A stretch of 64,000 nucleotides of DNA from Undaria pinnatifida (GCA_012845835.1 JABAKD010000019.1:9855736-9919735); one strand, 5' to 3'; shown: positions 44,201-54,808, numbered from the stretch's first letter. Numbers and translations are program-made. The notes: generated from the sequence alone by a model not told the origin.

Positions 44201-46537
44201 GCCGCATCGCGAGAATCGCCAGGTCAAAATCGTCCTCACTGTAGCCCTTCGCCTTGTAGGTACCACCCACTGCCTGCTTTAGTCTGTGCAGAATAGCGTT
44301 CATCGACAACCCGTCTCTCCGGGCCTGGCCCATCAGTCTTCTCACGCCACCCACATCGTGGTCCGCTAAGTAAAAAAACATGCTCTTGGCGAGTGCTACC
44401 CGACGATGAGAGGTGGCGCATTTCCTGACCTGGTTCAGGGTATAAAGCTTCTGCACTTCAAATCTCCCCTTCCACCTTTCGGAGCGGTTTCTTTTCTGGT
44501 ACGGAGTCAAGAAGTCGATAGCCAGCCTGTTCAGCCCGTCGTCTTCTGCTTCCAGCGCCGATCTCTGAACCAAAGCTGAATACAGACGGCACAGCGGTAG
44601 AGCAAACAAGCAGCAGCTAGTGTGTGAGCGAACACGTGTGATGGAGCGACGTTAAATACGCCCAGCATGAACCACGTCGCGTGCCGACTCGAATTCAATG
44701 GCCATCACTACCCTAGTTTGAAGACTCGAACTGACTCTCACGTCTGTAGGCCTTGCCGTACTTGATTTCCGTGCACGGGCGGCATGTTTGTCCCGGCTGT
44801 TCCACCGTCACGGTACAACCTGGACTGAAGATGCCGCGGGACGTGGTCGCCAACGCGTGGAGGGCTATGCGATTTTTGCGCACCCGCACTTCCCAAGCCA
44901 CTACCGTTGCCTGGCTGCCGATGCCATGCACAGTCAGAGGGTAGTGTTGAAGAACAGGCTCCCGGACTTCCGGAGCTGTCCCTACACAGCAGTGGGGAGT
45001 TTCAACACTTGGTGTGTTGGTGGAGCCTCGCCTATCTTCAGCGCCAGAATGCATGTCGTCATCCTCGCCCCACTCGCCCAAAATCCCCTCAAGCCCGCCC
45101 GACTCTTCATCCATACGTTCCCCAGCATCACTACCAACCTCGTAACCATCTGCACCGCCCGCCTGAAGCACCTCAACTTCATCGTCTTGGTCTACATGGC
45201 TACTGCTGTCCGCATCCCTCGTTGAACTCGCAACTGCCACGGGCTTGAAAAAGGAAACGAGCGAGCGCTGTTTCGCGGCATCCACGGCGTCCCTGCCAAC
45301 GTAAACAACGGACATTCCTTGGTAGCTTAGTTTATGCCGAGAGATTCAAGGTGAACGTCGTCATGCAGCACTTGTGGAGCAACATCATTTGTTTCGCGGA
45401 TGCCACGTACACGCACAACTACTCCTGTAGCATTAGGAGGGCACTACTTTCGAAGCTGCGCAAAATGCTAGCTTGGCCGACTGCTGTGGTGATGAGCTAC
45501 GAGCGCTCTGAACGCACACTGGATCAATATCCTAACATCTCAAAAACTGTCCTCACTTGTGGTATTTCGAGTCTAAGTGCGATGTCACATGTTGCTCCCT
45601 CCACATGCGTGCATCGGATCCGAGAACTTTGGAACACTTCGTGCAGACCCACTTGCCGCCGATCTTCTTCGCGATCTTTGCCACTGGCAACGCTGATCTG
45701 CACTCGTATTCATGGGAAGGTCGTTGTTGGAGAGCGGGGGACACGGGTCGGGTCAGAGAAGGGGCCGGTGGAGCCTGTCATATTTCTACCTCCGTAGCCA
45801 CATCAGTGGACACGACAAGCCAGCAGCACCGCCCGAAAGGGCGACAGACCGCATCCAACGTCGATGTACCAACTGCCTGTACTAGTACGAATACTCCTTT
45901 GTAGTCAAGACAAGGTCAGGACACTCGTACAAAATGATAAGGCAATCTTTGCGCCAGGAAAAAAAATTAGAATTTTCTCGCGCAGCATGTACGCGATCGA
46001 TCTACTGTAAGGTTAGATCCACCAAGTATCCCCCTAAACTCGCTGCTGTTGCTACCTTGCCACTCCTGCTGCCTCTCCAGACTGTCTGACTACGTGACAT
46101 CGTCGAGTGTTCTGCGTTGTCTCCCAATGGCTGTACCAGGCACTCCTCTCTCCCAAACACTACCACCTAACTGGTACAGCAGTACCTGCCAACCTGCTGC
46201 TGTAAGGATGCTGTTCATGTTTGCGTGTCCTCGTTACAAGACGGATTTTTCCGGCGAGTCAGGTGTACGGGACAAAACACACAAGCCTTGGACAAGCTAA
46301 GGTTAGAAGCTCACTTGCAGTCCTCGTCACTCACTCTCTGTGCCTTTCTGAAGCCTCGTGCTGTCGTGCCTTCTCCGCGTCCACGCTTGAACCGTCGCCG
46401 AAGTTGTACCCGCACGCGCAAACGTACGCGGAGCCGTCGAACTTCTTCGGACAAACACCCTCCAGCCATGCCTTCTTGTCGAAGGGATCCGCCAATGGCT
46501 CTGGCCGGTCTCCCCTGGAGCTAGCACTCGTACTCAT
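38886..46537 (-). CDS. P-element/THAP9-like DDE transposase, about 13 exons
   Basis: ATG at 46,537. Exons 46,537-46,335, 45,697-45,557, 45,292-44,742, 44,575-44,112, 43,931-43,761, 43,561-43,328 and 43,061-42,888 join in frame with GT-AG borders. Later exons (42,828-about 42,530; 42,487-42,364; about 42,150-41,467; 41,253-41,013; 40,728-40,009; 39,782-38,886) are placed with less certainty. The order is N-terminal zinc fingers, helical region, RNase H core with IDEIA, ASDGD and DDKHVF, the GTDALENSF region, then zinc-rich and acidic C-terminus. P/THAP9 transposases show DE-M near the first Asp and ENFF near the final Glu. I recall the same motif series in uncharacterised basidiomycete proteins. 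A TAG at 39,690 interrupts the last exon, so this copy may be inactive. Confidence 0.75.
38957..39273. repeat. (CTC)n/(GAG)n microsatellite coding poly-Glu
   Basis: More than 300 bp of CTC and CTCGTC triplets encoding Glu/Asp on the minus strand, within the final transposase exon. Long frames in the other five frames here are shadows of the repeat. Confidence 0.95.
41467..42150 (-). CDS. Transposase exon 11: GTDALENSF region
   Basis: Encodes a helical segment (LEGLSRVSHLLLIIFR, YHDLQATIRGIYFCALK) and then LYLWQIGTDALENSFAVVR, followed by NVDGKELGDRLGAAV and KHPNWAKKSRRLN. The Glu of DALEN is the candidate final catalytic residue; in P/THAP9-type enzymes it lies in QD-x-x-ENFF. The donor is CGG/GTAGGT at 41,467; the acceptor was not fixed. 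Confidence 0.75.
42364..43061 (-). CDS. Transposase exons 7-10: second catalytic Asp and DDKHVF
   Basis: Exon 7 encodes GTIGSIVLLASDGDGVRR; ASDGD carries the likely second catalytic Asp. The next exon, after acceptor TTTCGCAG at 42,829, encodes YPELFRWYDGKPEE and FNVDDKHVFRR, matching the D-x-KH-x-KR motif of P-like enzymes. A last small exon encodes QNVGLAVRLMAKQ. Between 42,600 and 42,490 the exact splice sites are unresolved: the frame stays open through NNNELARHKYDLRHDDIL. Confidence 0.65.
43328..44575 (-). CDS. Transposase exons 4-6: helical region and first catalytic Asp
   Basis: Exon 4 encodes GYSEDDFDLAILAMRLGG and HALHQAAGFPGATAVY, a helix-rich segment resembling a helix-turn-helix. 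Exon 5 encodes VIILQIDEIATDQRARYNGP; the Asp of IDEIA is the likely first RNase H catalytic residue. Exon 6 continues ILGLCVQHTS, then GSEHTVIAAMALGRRPHHAI and PVAAFASCKAP, a segment conserved in the fungal relatives I remember. Each exon is a multiple of three apart from exon 4's two leading bases. Confidence 0.78.
44742..46537 (-). CDS. Transposase exons 1-3: N-terminal zinc fingers and acidic linker
   Basis: Exon 1 has a C-x-C...H...H finger (YVCACGYNFGD...HEASERHRE). Exon 2 has WVCTKCSKVLG followed by EQHVTSHLDSKYH, another two-Cys two-His finger. Both are candidates for binding the terminal repeats. Exon 3 begins DAVDAAKQRSLVSFFKP and is then very acidic, with a later segment carrying CTVTVEQPGQTCRPCTEIKYG (a Cys-rich patch). 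Phases 2, 2 and 1 match the next exons exactly, which supports the splice model. Confidence 0.7.
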
Positions 46538-46730
46538 GAACTACGAGCCTCCTCTCTTGCTCCTCTCTATCGCTCTCTGTGTATCTACGGTACGCAGCAG
46601 CTCATGCTGCAGCACACGGTGTATTTTATATGAGAATTAGTGTAGGAAGGTTTATATAGAAGTTTGTGTGGCGTCGACACGGGGGGGATGGGTGCCTGGT
46701 ACCCTCCCCCCCGTCATAATAAAAAAATAG

Positions 46731-46772
46731 GACATACGAGGTGTCGAAGAATTTTTTTTCCGTGCACCCTTG
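46731..46772 (-). repeat. Right terminal inverted repeat of the 8.6 kb element
   Basis: Plus strand GACATACGAGG...CCGTGCACCCTTG. Its reverse complement matches the left end in CAAGGGTGCACG, the A-rich middle and TATGTCC. Confidence 0.85.
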
Positions 46773-47751
46773 ACACACCTGACAACTTGCAGGGGAGAAA
46801 GGCCAATAACACTACTACTACGAAATGCAGACAACGAAAAAAACAAAACACGGGTAAACATAGAGGAAGATACCAAAAAAATGAAAATGAACGCACTAGT
46901 ATCACACAACCAGTGTCAGGTATCATTCATACGTACGCATAAATAGGTAACAACAGCATTACACATGGATGGGTGTAGTCTGACCACAGAGCTCGTCTCT
47001 TTCTCCCCCCTCTGCTCCAGCAGCTAGAAGGAGGCGTCGCCGCGGACACTCTATACTACCATTAATGGATGTGCTTGAAAATTTACAGATGGGTGGAATT
47101 ATGAATTTAATGTAAAGAACCACACATGGAATCTTGTGGATCCGACGGTTCGGTAGTGGTAGTGGTGTGGCTGGTGGATCCATTTTTTTTTCTTTTTTTC
47201 TTATTATCCCATTTGTTATCCTCCCATTGCTCGCGCGCCTCCTCTCAGTAGTAGCTCAAATCTGGGGTTACATAGCGGGCCCTTCTCCCCCCTCCCCACT
47301 ACGGAACGTGCCTTCTTTTTATCGCGAGAGTAATTCAGCATCTTCTTCCCTCGTCGACTGTCGTCGAATTGTGCAGCACTGGGGTTGAACAACGTGCACA
47401 CAAAACTGTGCGAAAGCGGGCAGCCGCCTTGTACATGCGATGCCCACTGCTGTAGCCTGCCTGTGCTGTGTGTTGTCGTCACAATTCTTTTTAGCCAACG
47501 AGATCAGTACACCCAGTCAGTGTGGGTGCGGATTTTTCATCCCATTTAATAGAGAGATGCCAACAATTTGGTCACAGACTACTGCTGTGACAACTGTGAG
47601 ACGGAAAAAAAATATATATATATAATTCATCAAGGTAACTAAGAACAAGTGAAATGCTGGCGGGCAGGGTACGAGAACACACACACATAAAACAACCCGG
47701 GCCATAAACACACCTGGTAAGCAAAATAAGCGAATGCCGACATATATAGCT
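46773..47751. other. Right-arm segment between two insertions
   Basis: Mirror of 23,930-24,168 plus 25,598-26,290. It contains the SINE body (47,190-47,400) and retroposon ends (CCCATTTAATAGAGAGATGCC near 47,540). No gene recognised. Confidence 0.6.
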
Positions 47752-48527
47752 GCCGAAGTGTATTCGAATATTATTTGTGACCTAAACCTCCTAAAAATCC
47801 CCCCCCCCCCCCTCTTGCTCTCCCTTACTCAAACGCCCCACCAAATATCAAAATCCGCCACATTAACAAACACTTCACGCATAGGATATCACCTCATTAT
47901 CTTTCGAGAGCCATCCATGCCGCTGTGTTTCCCCCCCCCCCCCCCCTCCAACGCCCCTTCTTTCCCGACCACCTGCACGATCATGTAGACCTAGCACCAC
48001 GCGTATAACAAGCTGATACATATCTTTGATCTCACAGCCGAATTGTATTTGAATATTATTTGTGACCTAAACCTCCTCAAAAACCTCCCCCCCCCCCCCC
48101 CTCTTGCTCTCCCTTACTCAAACGCCCCACCAAATATCGAAATCCGCCACATTAATAAACACTTCACGCACAGGATATCACCTCATTATCTTTCGAGAGC
48201 CATCCATGCCGCTGTGTCCCCCCCCCCCCCCGCCTCGAACGCCCCTTTCTTCCCCATCACCCGCACCTTCGCCTAGACCTAGCACCACACGTATAACAAA
48301 CCCCTCACCTAAAGCCCTTTCCCCCCCCCCCCCCCGCCCCCCGCCCCCACCCCCCACCCTCCCCCCCCAACCCATCCCAACCCCACCCCCTCGAACACTC
48401 CACCCTCTCTTTACTCACTGATTGTACGACTTACCCCAGAATATACACGATAAACTGATGTATTATTTCCAAAAATGTCACATTTGTCCCCTCGAAATAA
48501 TGTATAGTTTCCAGGCACATATCGAGT

Positions 48528-48568
<41 letters not shown>

Positions 48569-48964
48569 CCCCCAATAATATACTGGTGCCAAAACCGTCA
48601 GATTTATCCCCTCGAAAGGATTTATAGCTTACATGCACAAATTGCCCCTTTCCCCCCCCCCCCCCCCCGCCCCCCTCCAAACCCGCTCGCTTTTGATCAA
48701 AACCAGGCCCCCCCTTTGCCTTCACAGCTGTCAGATTTTGTCCCCCTCAGAAACGGGTTTTATAGTTTCCGCGCACAGACTGACTAAAATCATCCTGTTG
48801 ACCCTGATAGCTACACTGTAGCTGTAAGGGGAGTCGCCGACCTATATCCTTAATGAGGACACACAACTCGTAATGCGCGCGATCGGAGTATCACACACAG
48901 CTTGCAAAGATGAGTTTCGACGAAATCTTCGATCTCACAGCTGGAGTGTATTTTAATTTTTATA
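47752..48964 (+). mobile_element. Family A retroposon, multi-unit C-tract form, right arm only
   Basis: Flanked by ATATAGCT at 47,744-47,751 and 48,965-48,972. The left arm has the single site near 23,922. It contains at least two tandem units beginning TATT(C/T)GAATATTATTTGTGACC (47,760 and 48,049), six C tracts, and the canonical tail ending GGAGTGTATTTTAATTTTT. Direct similarity between its first bases and its tail suggests dimer or tandem amplification. Confidence 0.8.
48530..48567 (+). repeat. C38 homopolymer
   Basis: Thirty-eight consecutive C, the longest of many C/G tracts in the window. Confidence 0.95.
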
Positions 48965-49096
48965 ATATAGCTGGTGCAAATAACACGAAGAGGAATACAG
49001 TAGGAGATCCCGCGATACAGGCCAGCGGGGATGGAAAATAAAAAGTAAGGCACTACCAAGGGTCCCCGAATAAAAAAAAACCGACACACCCTTGGG

Positions 49097-50698
49097 CAAG
49101 GGCACTCCAAAAAAAAATCCGTAACCCTATGTCCCTTTTTTTTTCATTTTGGACCGGCCGGGGGGGGGCTCTCAGTACACTAATTCCTACATAAAATCCA
49201 AGCAACACTAATTCCCATACTAAAAAATTGATTTGTTATTAGACTTTGGGTGCTGGCGGATCTGGCGGCAGAGAAGATAAGGTCAGCTAAGAGTCCGGAT
49301 ATAGGTAAACGCAGGTGGGAGTCCAGTTACACTGCCATGGTCCAATCGCCTCAACAACTCTGAAATCGGCACTTAAGGGTACGACGAGTTCACCGTGTAC
49401 CAATGCGCCGCTGAAATGCATACTCTGCCACGACCACTGGGAGTGGAAATACTCTATGAAAAGCCATGTGGACGCACTGCACGCCGGAGACATCATGATG
49501 AGGAAGGAAGACGCGGCTGGCCGAGCGTTTCTCGAAAGCATCATCGTCAGCGAAGATGAGAAGAAAGCTGTGAGCGCAAGCCTACAAAAGGATCTGAAAC
49601 GAACGGCTAGAGCACGTGGCGGTGCTGGAACAACCACGGTGGTAATTCGTGGGAAAGGCGAGGGGAGAGCCAAAGGTGGGAAGGGCAGCAAAAGTCCCGT
49701 CGACGACTCCAGCGATACGAGCGAAGGTAGCGACGGTGATAGCGACAACGAGGACGGAGACGAGGATGAGGGCGAGGGAGAGGACGAGGAGGACGAAGAC
49801 GACGAGGAGGGAAACGAAGAGGAGAGGGCGGCCGGTGAGGCCGCCGGGGGGGCGGCAGGGGGGCCTGCCCTTTCGGTACCCAGTCGGTTTATGAAAAGGA
49901 AAAAACGGAGGTACGGGCAAGGAGAATCGGAGGAGGAAGAAGAGGAGGAGGAGGAGGAGGAGGAGGAGGAGGAGGAGGAGGAGGAGGACATAGAACAAGA
50001 GGGAGGGGGGGCAGCCGGGGAGAGGACCGGGGGGGTTGCCTCTAAAGTAATTTCGGGAGTAAGTAGGGCCGGTCGGGTTAGGATTCAAAAAAGGCGTTTC
50101 GAACAAGTAGAGTGAGACAGACGCGGAATAATAGTGCAGCCCTGCCGGGGGTGGGGAGAGGGAAGGTCACTTGCGGCGAAACGCCGGAATGTTTCCGCGT
50201 CTGCACGCAGCGACTGTATGTAACGGCCGAACTTGGCAAGGGAGAGTTGCAAGCTTGAGGCCGGAGGCGGGGAGCAAGGGGATGAAGTACTACTAGTCTA
50301 CAGCAATCGTCATCGCAATTGTCTGTGGCTCACGTTACTTGCAAGTCGGGCATTCTAAACTCATGCTGGGTGTAGCGTTGTGTGACGAGGATTTCTAGGT
50401 AAATTAATGTGGAAAGCAAGCGACAAAGTATCGACAACACTTGACAACACCGAACAATATTTGACAAAACAGGGCAACAACCAACAACAACAGCCCGAAA
50501 GCACGACGTAGTTTGTTGTGTTTGTTTAATTGCTCTGGATATGTCGTTGCGACAATGCATGGGTGCTATCTTGCTGACCAACCATCGACAACAAGCCTAA
50601 AATCAAAGTTACTTTCCGAAAAAAAAAACTTTTTTTTCAGACGGCTGACCCGGGGGGGGGGGACATAGAGTCCGGATTTTTTTTTTGGAGTGCCCTTG
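49097..50698 (+). mobile_element. 1.6 kb DNA transposon carrying only a zinc-finger/acidic gene, right arm only
   Basis: Ends CAAGGGCACTCCAAAAAAAA and, reversed, the same sequence, each followed by TATGTCCC. The flanks share CCTTGGG (49,090-49,096 and 50,699-50,705). The left arm has the uninterrupted target near 23,796-23,803. A 7-8 bp duplication fits P or hAT transposons. The termini, with the CAAGGG start, A run and TATGTCC, match the design of the 8.6 kb element, so the two belong to one superfamily. Confidence 0.88.
49315..50115 (+). CDS. Zinc-finger, acidic, basic-tail protein of the 1.6 kb element
   Basis: The frame opens after a good acceptor (GTAAACGCAG) at 49,315 and runs 266 codons; the first ATG is at 49,456. 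PCTNAPLKCILC followed by WEWKYSMKSHVDALH matches PCTNVPLWCLFC and WKCCMSHHVREQH of the large transposase. Then come a basic RGKGEGRAKGGKG stretch, alternating acidic blocks, a run of Glu, and GRVRIQKRRFEQ at the end, again matching the large protein's GRTRIKKRHF. The catalytic domain is entirely absent. If translated from 49,456 the Cys pair would be lost, so an upstream exon or non-ATG start would be needed for a full finger. Confidence 0.7.
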   Translation: MGVQLHCHGPIASTTLKSALKGTTSSPCTNAPLKCILCHDHWEWKYSMKSHVDALHAGDIMMRKEDAAGRAFLESIIVSEDEKKAVSASLQKDLKRTARARGGAGTTTVVIRGKGEGRAKGGKGSKSPVDDSSDTSEGSDGDSDNEDGDEDEGEGEDEEDEDDEEGNEEERAAGEAAGGAAGGPALSVPSRFMKRKKRRYGQGESEEEEEEEEEEEEEEEEEEEDIEQEGGGAAGERTGGVASKVISGVSRAGRVRIQKRRFEQVE

Positions 50699-52799
50699 CC
50701 TTGGGCACTATTAGTAAGGCAGAGAGAAAACAGGAACACGACATCTGCCCCCCTGGATGAGCGCTGACGGGAGCCGCTGGAAGCATCGCTAGTCTTGTTC
50801 GTGAGTGTTGTGGTGTTGTGTTACGCGTACTGCTGTGTTCGCAATGCGTACCTCAGTCTCGTGGTTTGTGGCCATGGAGCTTGTCTCTGTATGAGACATC
50901 AGCACGGCCGCTGGTTGTGCTGGATTTAGATGGGTGGAAACGTCGGGTTAATATTATGAAGAACACTCCCCGCATGGTATGTCACCTGCTTAGACTACTG
51001 TTTTGCTTGACAGCGGTGTCCGCATTTTGTCATTCTTTGTACTCAAGACACGGCACAAAATTAAGCAAACATTGGGCAGCAAGGCAGACGAAACCACCCA
51101 ATCGGCGTATATCGGCGTCGGGGTGTGCCAGGTGGAGTAGATCAATCTACTACACTAATCTCTCTACTTGATGTAATAGAGGTTTCCGTATAATATTAAG
51201 AACTCTGTACAGTAATAATAGTAGACCGTGTGGTATTCGGAACATAGGCTTCGCGAGCGACCATTAGTATGATAAATGCTATACCTCACGAGGAATCATA
51301 ATATGCAATTGATTATATGCACAGCAGTAGTGTTTTCTACAGCGAACAACGCGAACAATGAAGTCGTTCATCCTACATATTGATGGTTTGCTTAACTTTG
51401 CTAACGTCCTGACTATTACTACATACAGTCAGTAGCACGACATATACTAAATAGGTCTGTTTAGCAAAGTTGCACTAAATGCGTAATATAACGAACTCTT
51501 CATGGCCAGAAGTGCGCAACATCTCGAACATTAACGAACGACATTGCACTGGATTCGCTCGGGTTGGGAGAGGGTTCGAGGGTTTCGGGGTTCTCACCTT
51601 GAAGCGCGACATGTGCCAAGCAACTTGTGCCTCTCTTAAACATGTACTTGGCTTAAACTGAGCCCAAATAACTGTACCAGGTATCAGGTAACCATGACTG
51701 CAGAGCTATATGTACTATGCATGGAAACAGAAACATTGCCGCATGGCCTGTCGTGTGCTCACGAGGTCTGACGACGGAGATGCCTGCACGTCCCCTGCGT
51801 GTGTTCTTTATATCATATCTTCCCACCCATCTTTCACTTCCAGCACAACCAGTGTCCGAGCTGATGTTTCATAGAGAGGCGAGCTCTTCGGACGCAAACT
51901 ACACGAACGAGACAGTTACAAGTAACATATATATCCCAAATATAGCGGTTGTACTCGTACTTATTATACTCCAGTCCAGAGTAGATATCGTGTTGTAGTG
52001 TTGTGTTCCGCCTATATTTTTAAAATGATAAAATTCACTTCAGCTGCGAGATCGACCAAAAAAGTTTGTTGACCAAAATTCAGCTTTGCAAGCTGCGTGT
52101 GATACTCCGGTCGCGCTTTTTATGGCGTGTGTATATCCTCGTGAAGGATGCAGACCGGTGACCCCCGTGCTAATGCCAGGGTCAACAGGACTCAAGACGT
52201 TCAACCTTGTTCTGCGCACTGAAGTTGTAACACCCGCATCTATACTGTGGGTTTTCTTCACGTTGAACCGTTATTTCCACCCCACGGCATCAGTAAACTC
52301 AGTATCAGTGCTGATTTCCCATCCTAGAGAGATACAAATTATTTGGTCACCGACTGTGAGAAAGTAAAAGGAACGAAAAACAATCGCAATTAATCAAGGT
52401 AAACCGAGTGAAATGCTAGCGTACCGGGTTCCGGAACACAACGAACAAGCCAGACCGTTAAAAGCAGTAAAAAACGACAGGAGTCCTGAAGAATGTGATG
52501 CAAGGAGACCAGAAAGACTCCAAGAATAACAGCAGACGTGCTGAAGAGGAACAGATAACTACTGTTACACGGACGAAAACAACACAAAGAAGAGGAAACC
52601 ACCGGCATAGGGCCGGTACGGAGGGGTAATAAGGGAACAAAGAGGGAAACAAGGCAAAAACAAGAGGCCGAAGCAAGAAAGCACGACAACAAGAACAGTG
52701 TCACTGCTGCCGCTTTCGTGCTTCCTCCATTGAACTCAAAGAAAAAATCAACACAAAAGCAAAATATACCACTCACTGTAGGGGGGTCAGGGCTATAGT
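50699..52799. other. Right-arm segment, retroposon ends, no gene
   Basis: Mirror of about 20,860-23,800 minus the left-only insertion. Contains family tails at about 52,020-52,110 and the AT-rich strip near 51,180-51,330. No gene recognised. Confidence 0.5.
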
Positions 52800-53625
52800 A
52801 TAAACTGGAAAAATGTTATAAAAAATGAAATACACTCCAGCTGTGAGATCAAATATTTTGTCGAAAACTCATCTTTGCAAGCTGTGCGTGATACTCCGAT
52901 CGCGCGTATTACGGGTTGTGTGTCCTCGTTAAGGATTTAGGTCGGCGACTCCCCTTACAACTACAGTGTAGCTATCAGGGTCAACAGGGTGATGTTAGGC
53001 AGTCTGTGCGCGGAAACTATAAAACCCCTTTCTAAGGGGGACAAAATCTGACAGCTGTGGAAGGAAATGCATCAGTTTATCAAGTGCATCATGCAAGTCG
53101 AATAACCGGTGAGGGGAGGGCGGAGTTTGTAAGGACGTGGGGGCCTGATTTTGATCAAAAGGGGGGCGGGAAGGGGGGAGTCGGGGGGGGGGACGGGTGG
53201 GGCAGCTCAATTCGTGCGTGGAAACTATAAATCCTTCTTGTCGGGGGGGGGGGGGATGTGGCGGGGGGAGAGGGGGGCGGGGGCGGGGGGGTTAGGTCGT
53301 ATAGATGAGGGGTTTGCTAAACGCGTGGTGCTAGGTCCAGGCGATGGTGCGGGTGGTGGGGAAGGAGGGGACGTTGGGGGCGGGGGAGGGGGGGGCATTG
53401 CAGCAGCGGCATGGACGGCTCTGAAAAGATAATGAGGCGATATCCAGGGGGTGGAAGTGCTTATTACGCTGGCCGATTTCGATATTAGGTTGGGCGTTGA
53501 GCAAGAGAGAGCGAGGAGAAAGAAAAAAGGAAAAAAAGGGTTTTCAAGAGGTTTAGGTCACATACAATATTAAATACACTCCAGCTATGAGATCAAGTAC
53601 TTGGTCGACACTGACGTTCGCAACA
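52800..53625 (-). mobile_element. Family A retroposon, long C-tract form (right arm)
   Basis: Mirror of 20,030-20,826, with G tracts on the plus strand and the same conserved tail in reverse at about 52,820-52,960. Confidence 0.7.
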
Positions 53626-53770
53626 TTGTGTGTGATCTTCTGATCGCGCGTATATGTAGGGGGTTGCTATACGGGCGGTGCTGGGTCTAGGCGGTCGTGC
53701 GGGGTATATATGGTATATTATAGTAGTAGCACACGCTCTACTTTTTTACCTTGCTACACGTTCTTACGTT

Positions 53771-54808
53771 TCATTTTTGCTTTCGTCGACAGCTGTTGTA
53801 GGTATCAGTACCCCCCCCCCCCCCCAACGTTTTCCCCTTGTTGTGCTCTTTCTTGGCGTCCACTGCCGCGTGGCGTAGCCAGCTCTTTTCCGCGTCGCCC
53901 CTGTGCCATCTCGTCACGAAGCGGTCCGCCGCGTCGACGACCCCCCGGTGCCAGTTCTCACTCTTCTTAGCCGCCTTTGGCCATAGCACCATCTCTATTC
54001 CGAACAGCAAAGGGGATCTATCATCGGTGGACCTCTCGGTGACCTGAAATGCCCTGATGTCTGCTAGACATTGGGCCCGGTTCTTTTCTGGTCGGCCTGG
54101 TCCCGGGATCTCCCCACCAGCCATTGTCCCGAACATGACACGATGAGTCAGCCGCTCATTTGTCGTCCGTTGTACTGCTCCCCCAAAGATGAGGCGTCGT
54201 TCGCGGATGGTCGTCTCAACGCTCTTACATTGTGCCTTCTTGACAGCTTTGACGTACGGCATGAGGTGGTCGGTGCAATGTCGGTGCTGGAATCCAATGA
54301 CCATTAGGAGGGAGCTGTGGCGTGCGGTTCGGAACTCAGTGAAGTGCTCCGGGCCAAGGGCCTGAGTCGCAATTCCGTACAGCAGGATCTTCACCACCTC
54401 GGTCTTTGGCAGGCGCACCTTGAGTCTGAACCGGGCATCCTCCATACCGTACGGCCCACGCTTGAACCGGTCGTAGCATACCTGCGCGAGTCGGATCCGT
54501 CGTTTGATTTTTGGCATATTGTCAGTGCTTGCGTCGATAAGACCGCATATGTACAGCAATTTCATCGTCTGCATATATATATATATATATCTGGCCAGCT
54601 GCTTCAACGACGAGCGTTCGGGTACGGAGTGCCTGATTGGGTGTGCGCAGCACCATTTTCGCCGTTTGTTTTCGGACACGGTAAGGCCTGCTGATTCAAA
54701 AACGGTCACCATGACCGCCATCATCTTCGCAATGCCTTCCGCCGACCTAGACACAATGCCTGCATCGTCGGCGTACACCATACGCCAGGCTCTCACCTGC
54801 GCACACAT
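53771..54808 (-). mobile_element. LINE reverse transcriptase C-terminal half, 345-residue open frame (right copy)
   Basis: A single open frame covers YADD (VYADDAGIVSRSAEG), the thumb region with EVVKILLYGIATQALGP and the C-terminal FGGAVQRTTNERLTHRV. It starts inside the palm domain, so it lacks RT motifs upstream of YADD and the endonuclease. A (TA)n expansion (about 54,575-54,590) scrambles the part just after YADD. It is a non-functional fragment whose frame is better kept than in the left arm. Confidence 0.8.

Larger units (their letters stand above)
38157..46772 (-). mobile_element. 8.6 kb DNA transposon, P-element-like, right arm only
   Basis: The left end CAAGGGTGCACGAAGATTCC...TATGTACC and the right end, read inward, CAAGGGTGCACGGAAAAAAA...TATGTCC form terminal inverted repeats of about 40 bp. 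The left arm of the palindrome lacks the element (around 26,290-26,345), proving insertion after the duplication. No target duplication is obvious: flanks read CATACGCT and ACACACCT. Inside is one multi-exon transposase gene on the minus strand. The subterminal TATGTCC plus poly-C pattern is shared with the element at 49,097-50,698. Confidence 0.85.

Noticed and set aside
49587-50106. Leu-rich minus-strand frames over the 1.6 kb element's gene
   Set aside because: Antisense shadow of the Glu-rich stretch; the plus frame shares motifs with the transposase.
49097-50698. hAT assignment for the 1.6 kb element
   Set aside because: The CAAGGG end and 7-8 bp duplication would fit hAT, but shared ends and protein motifs with the P-like 8.6 kb element, and no hAT dimerisation motif, favour the P-like group.
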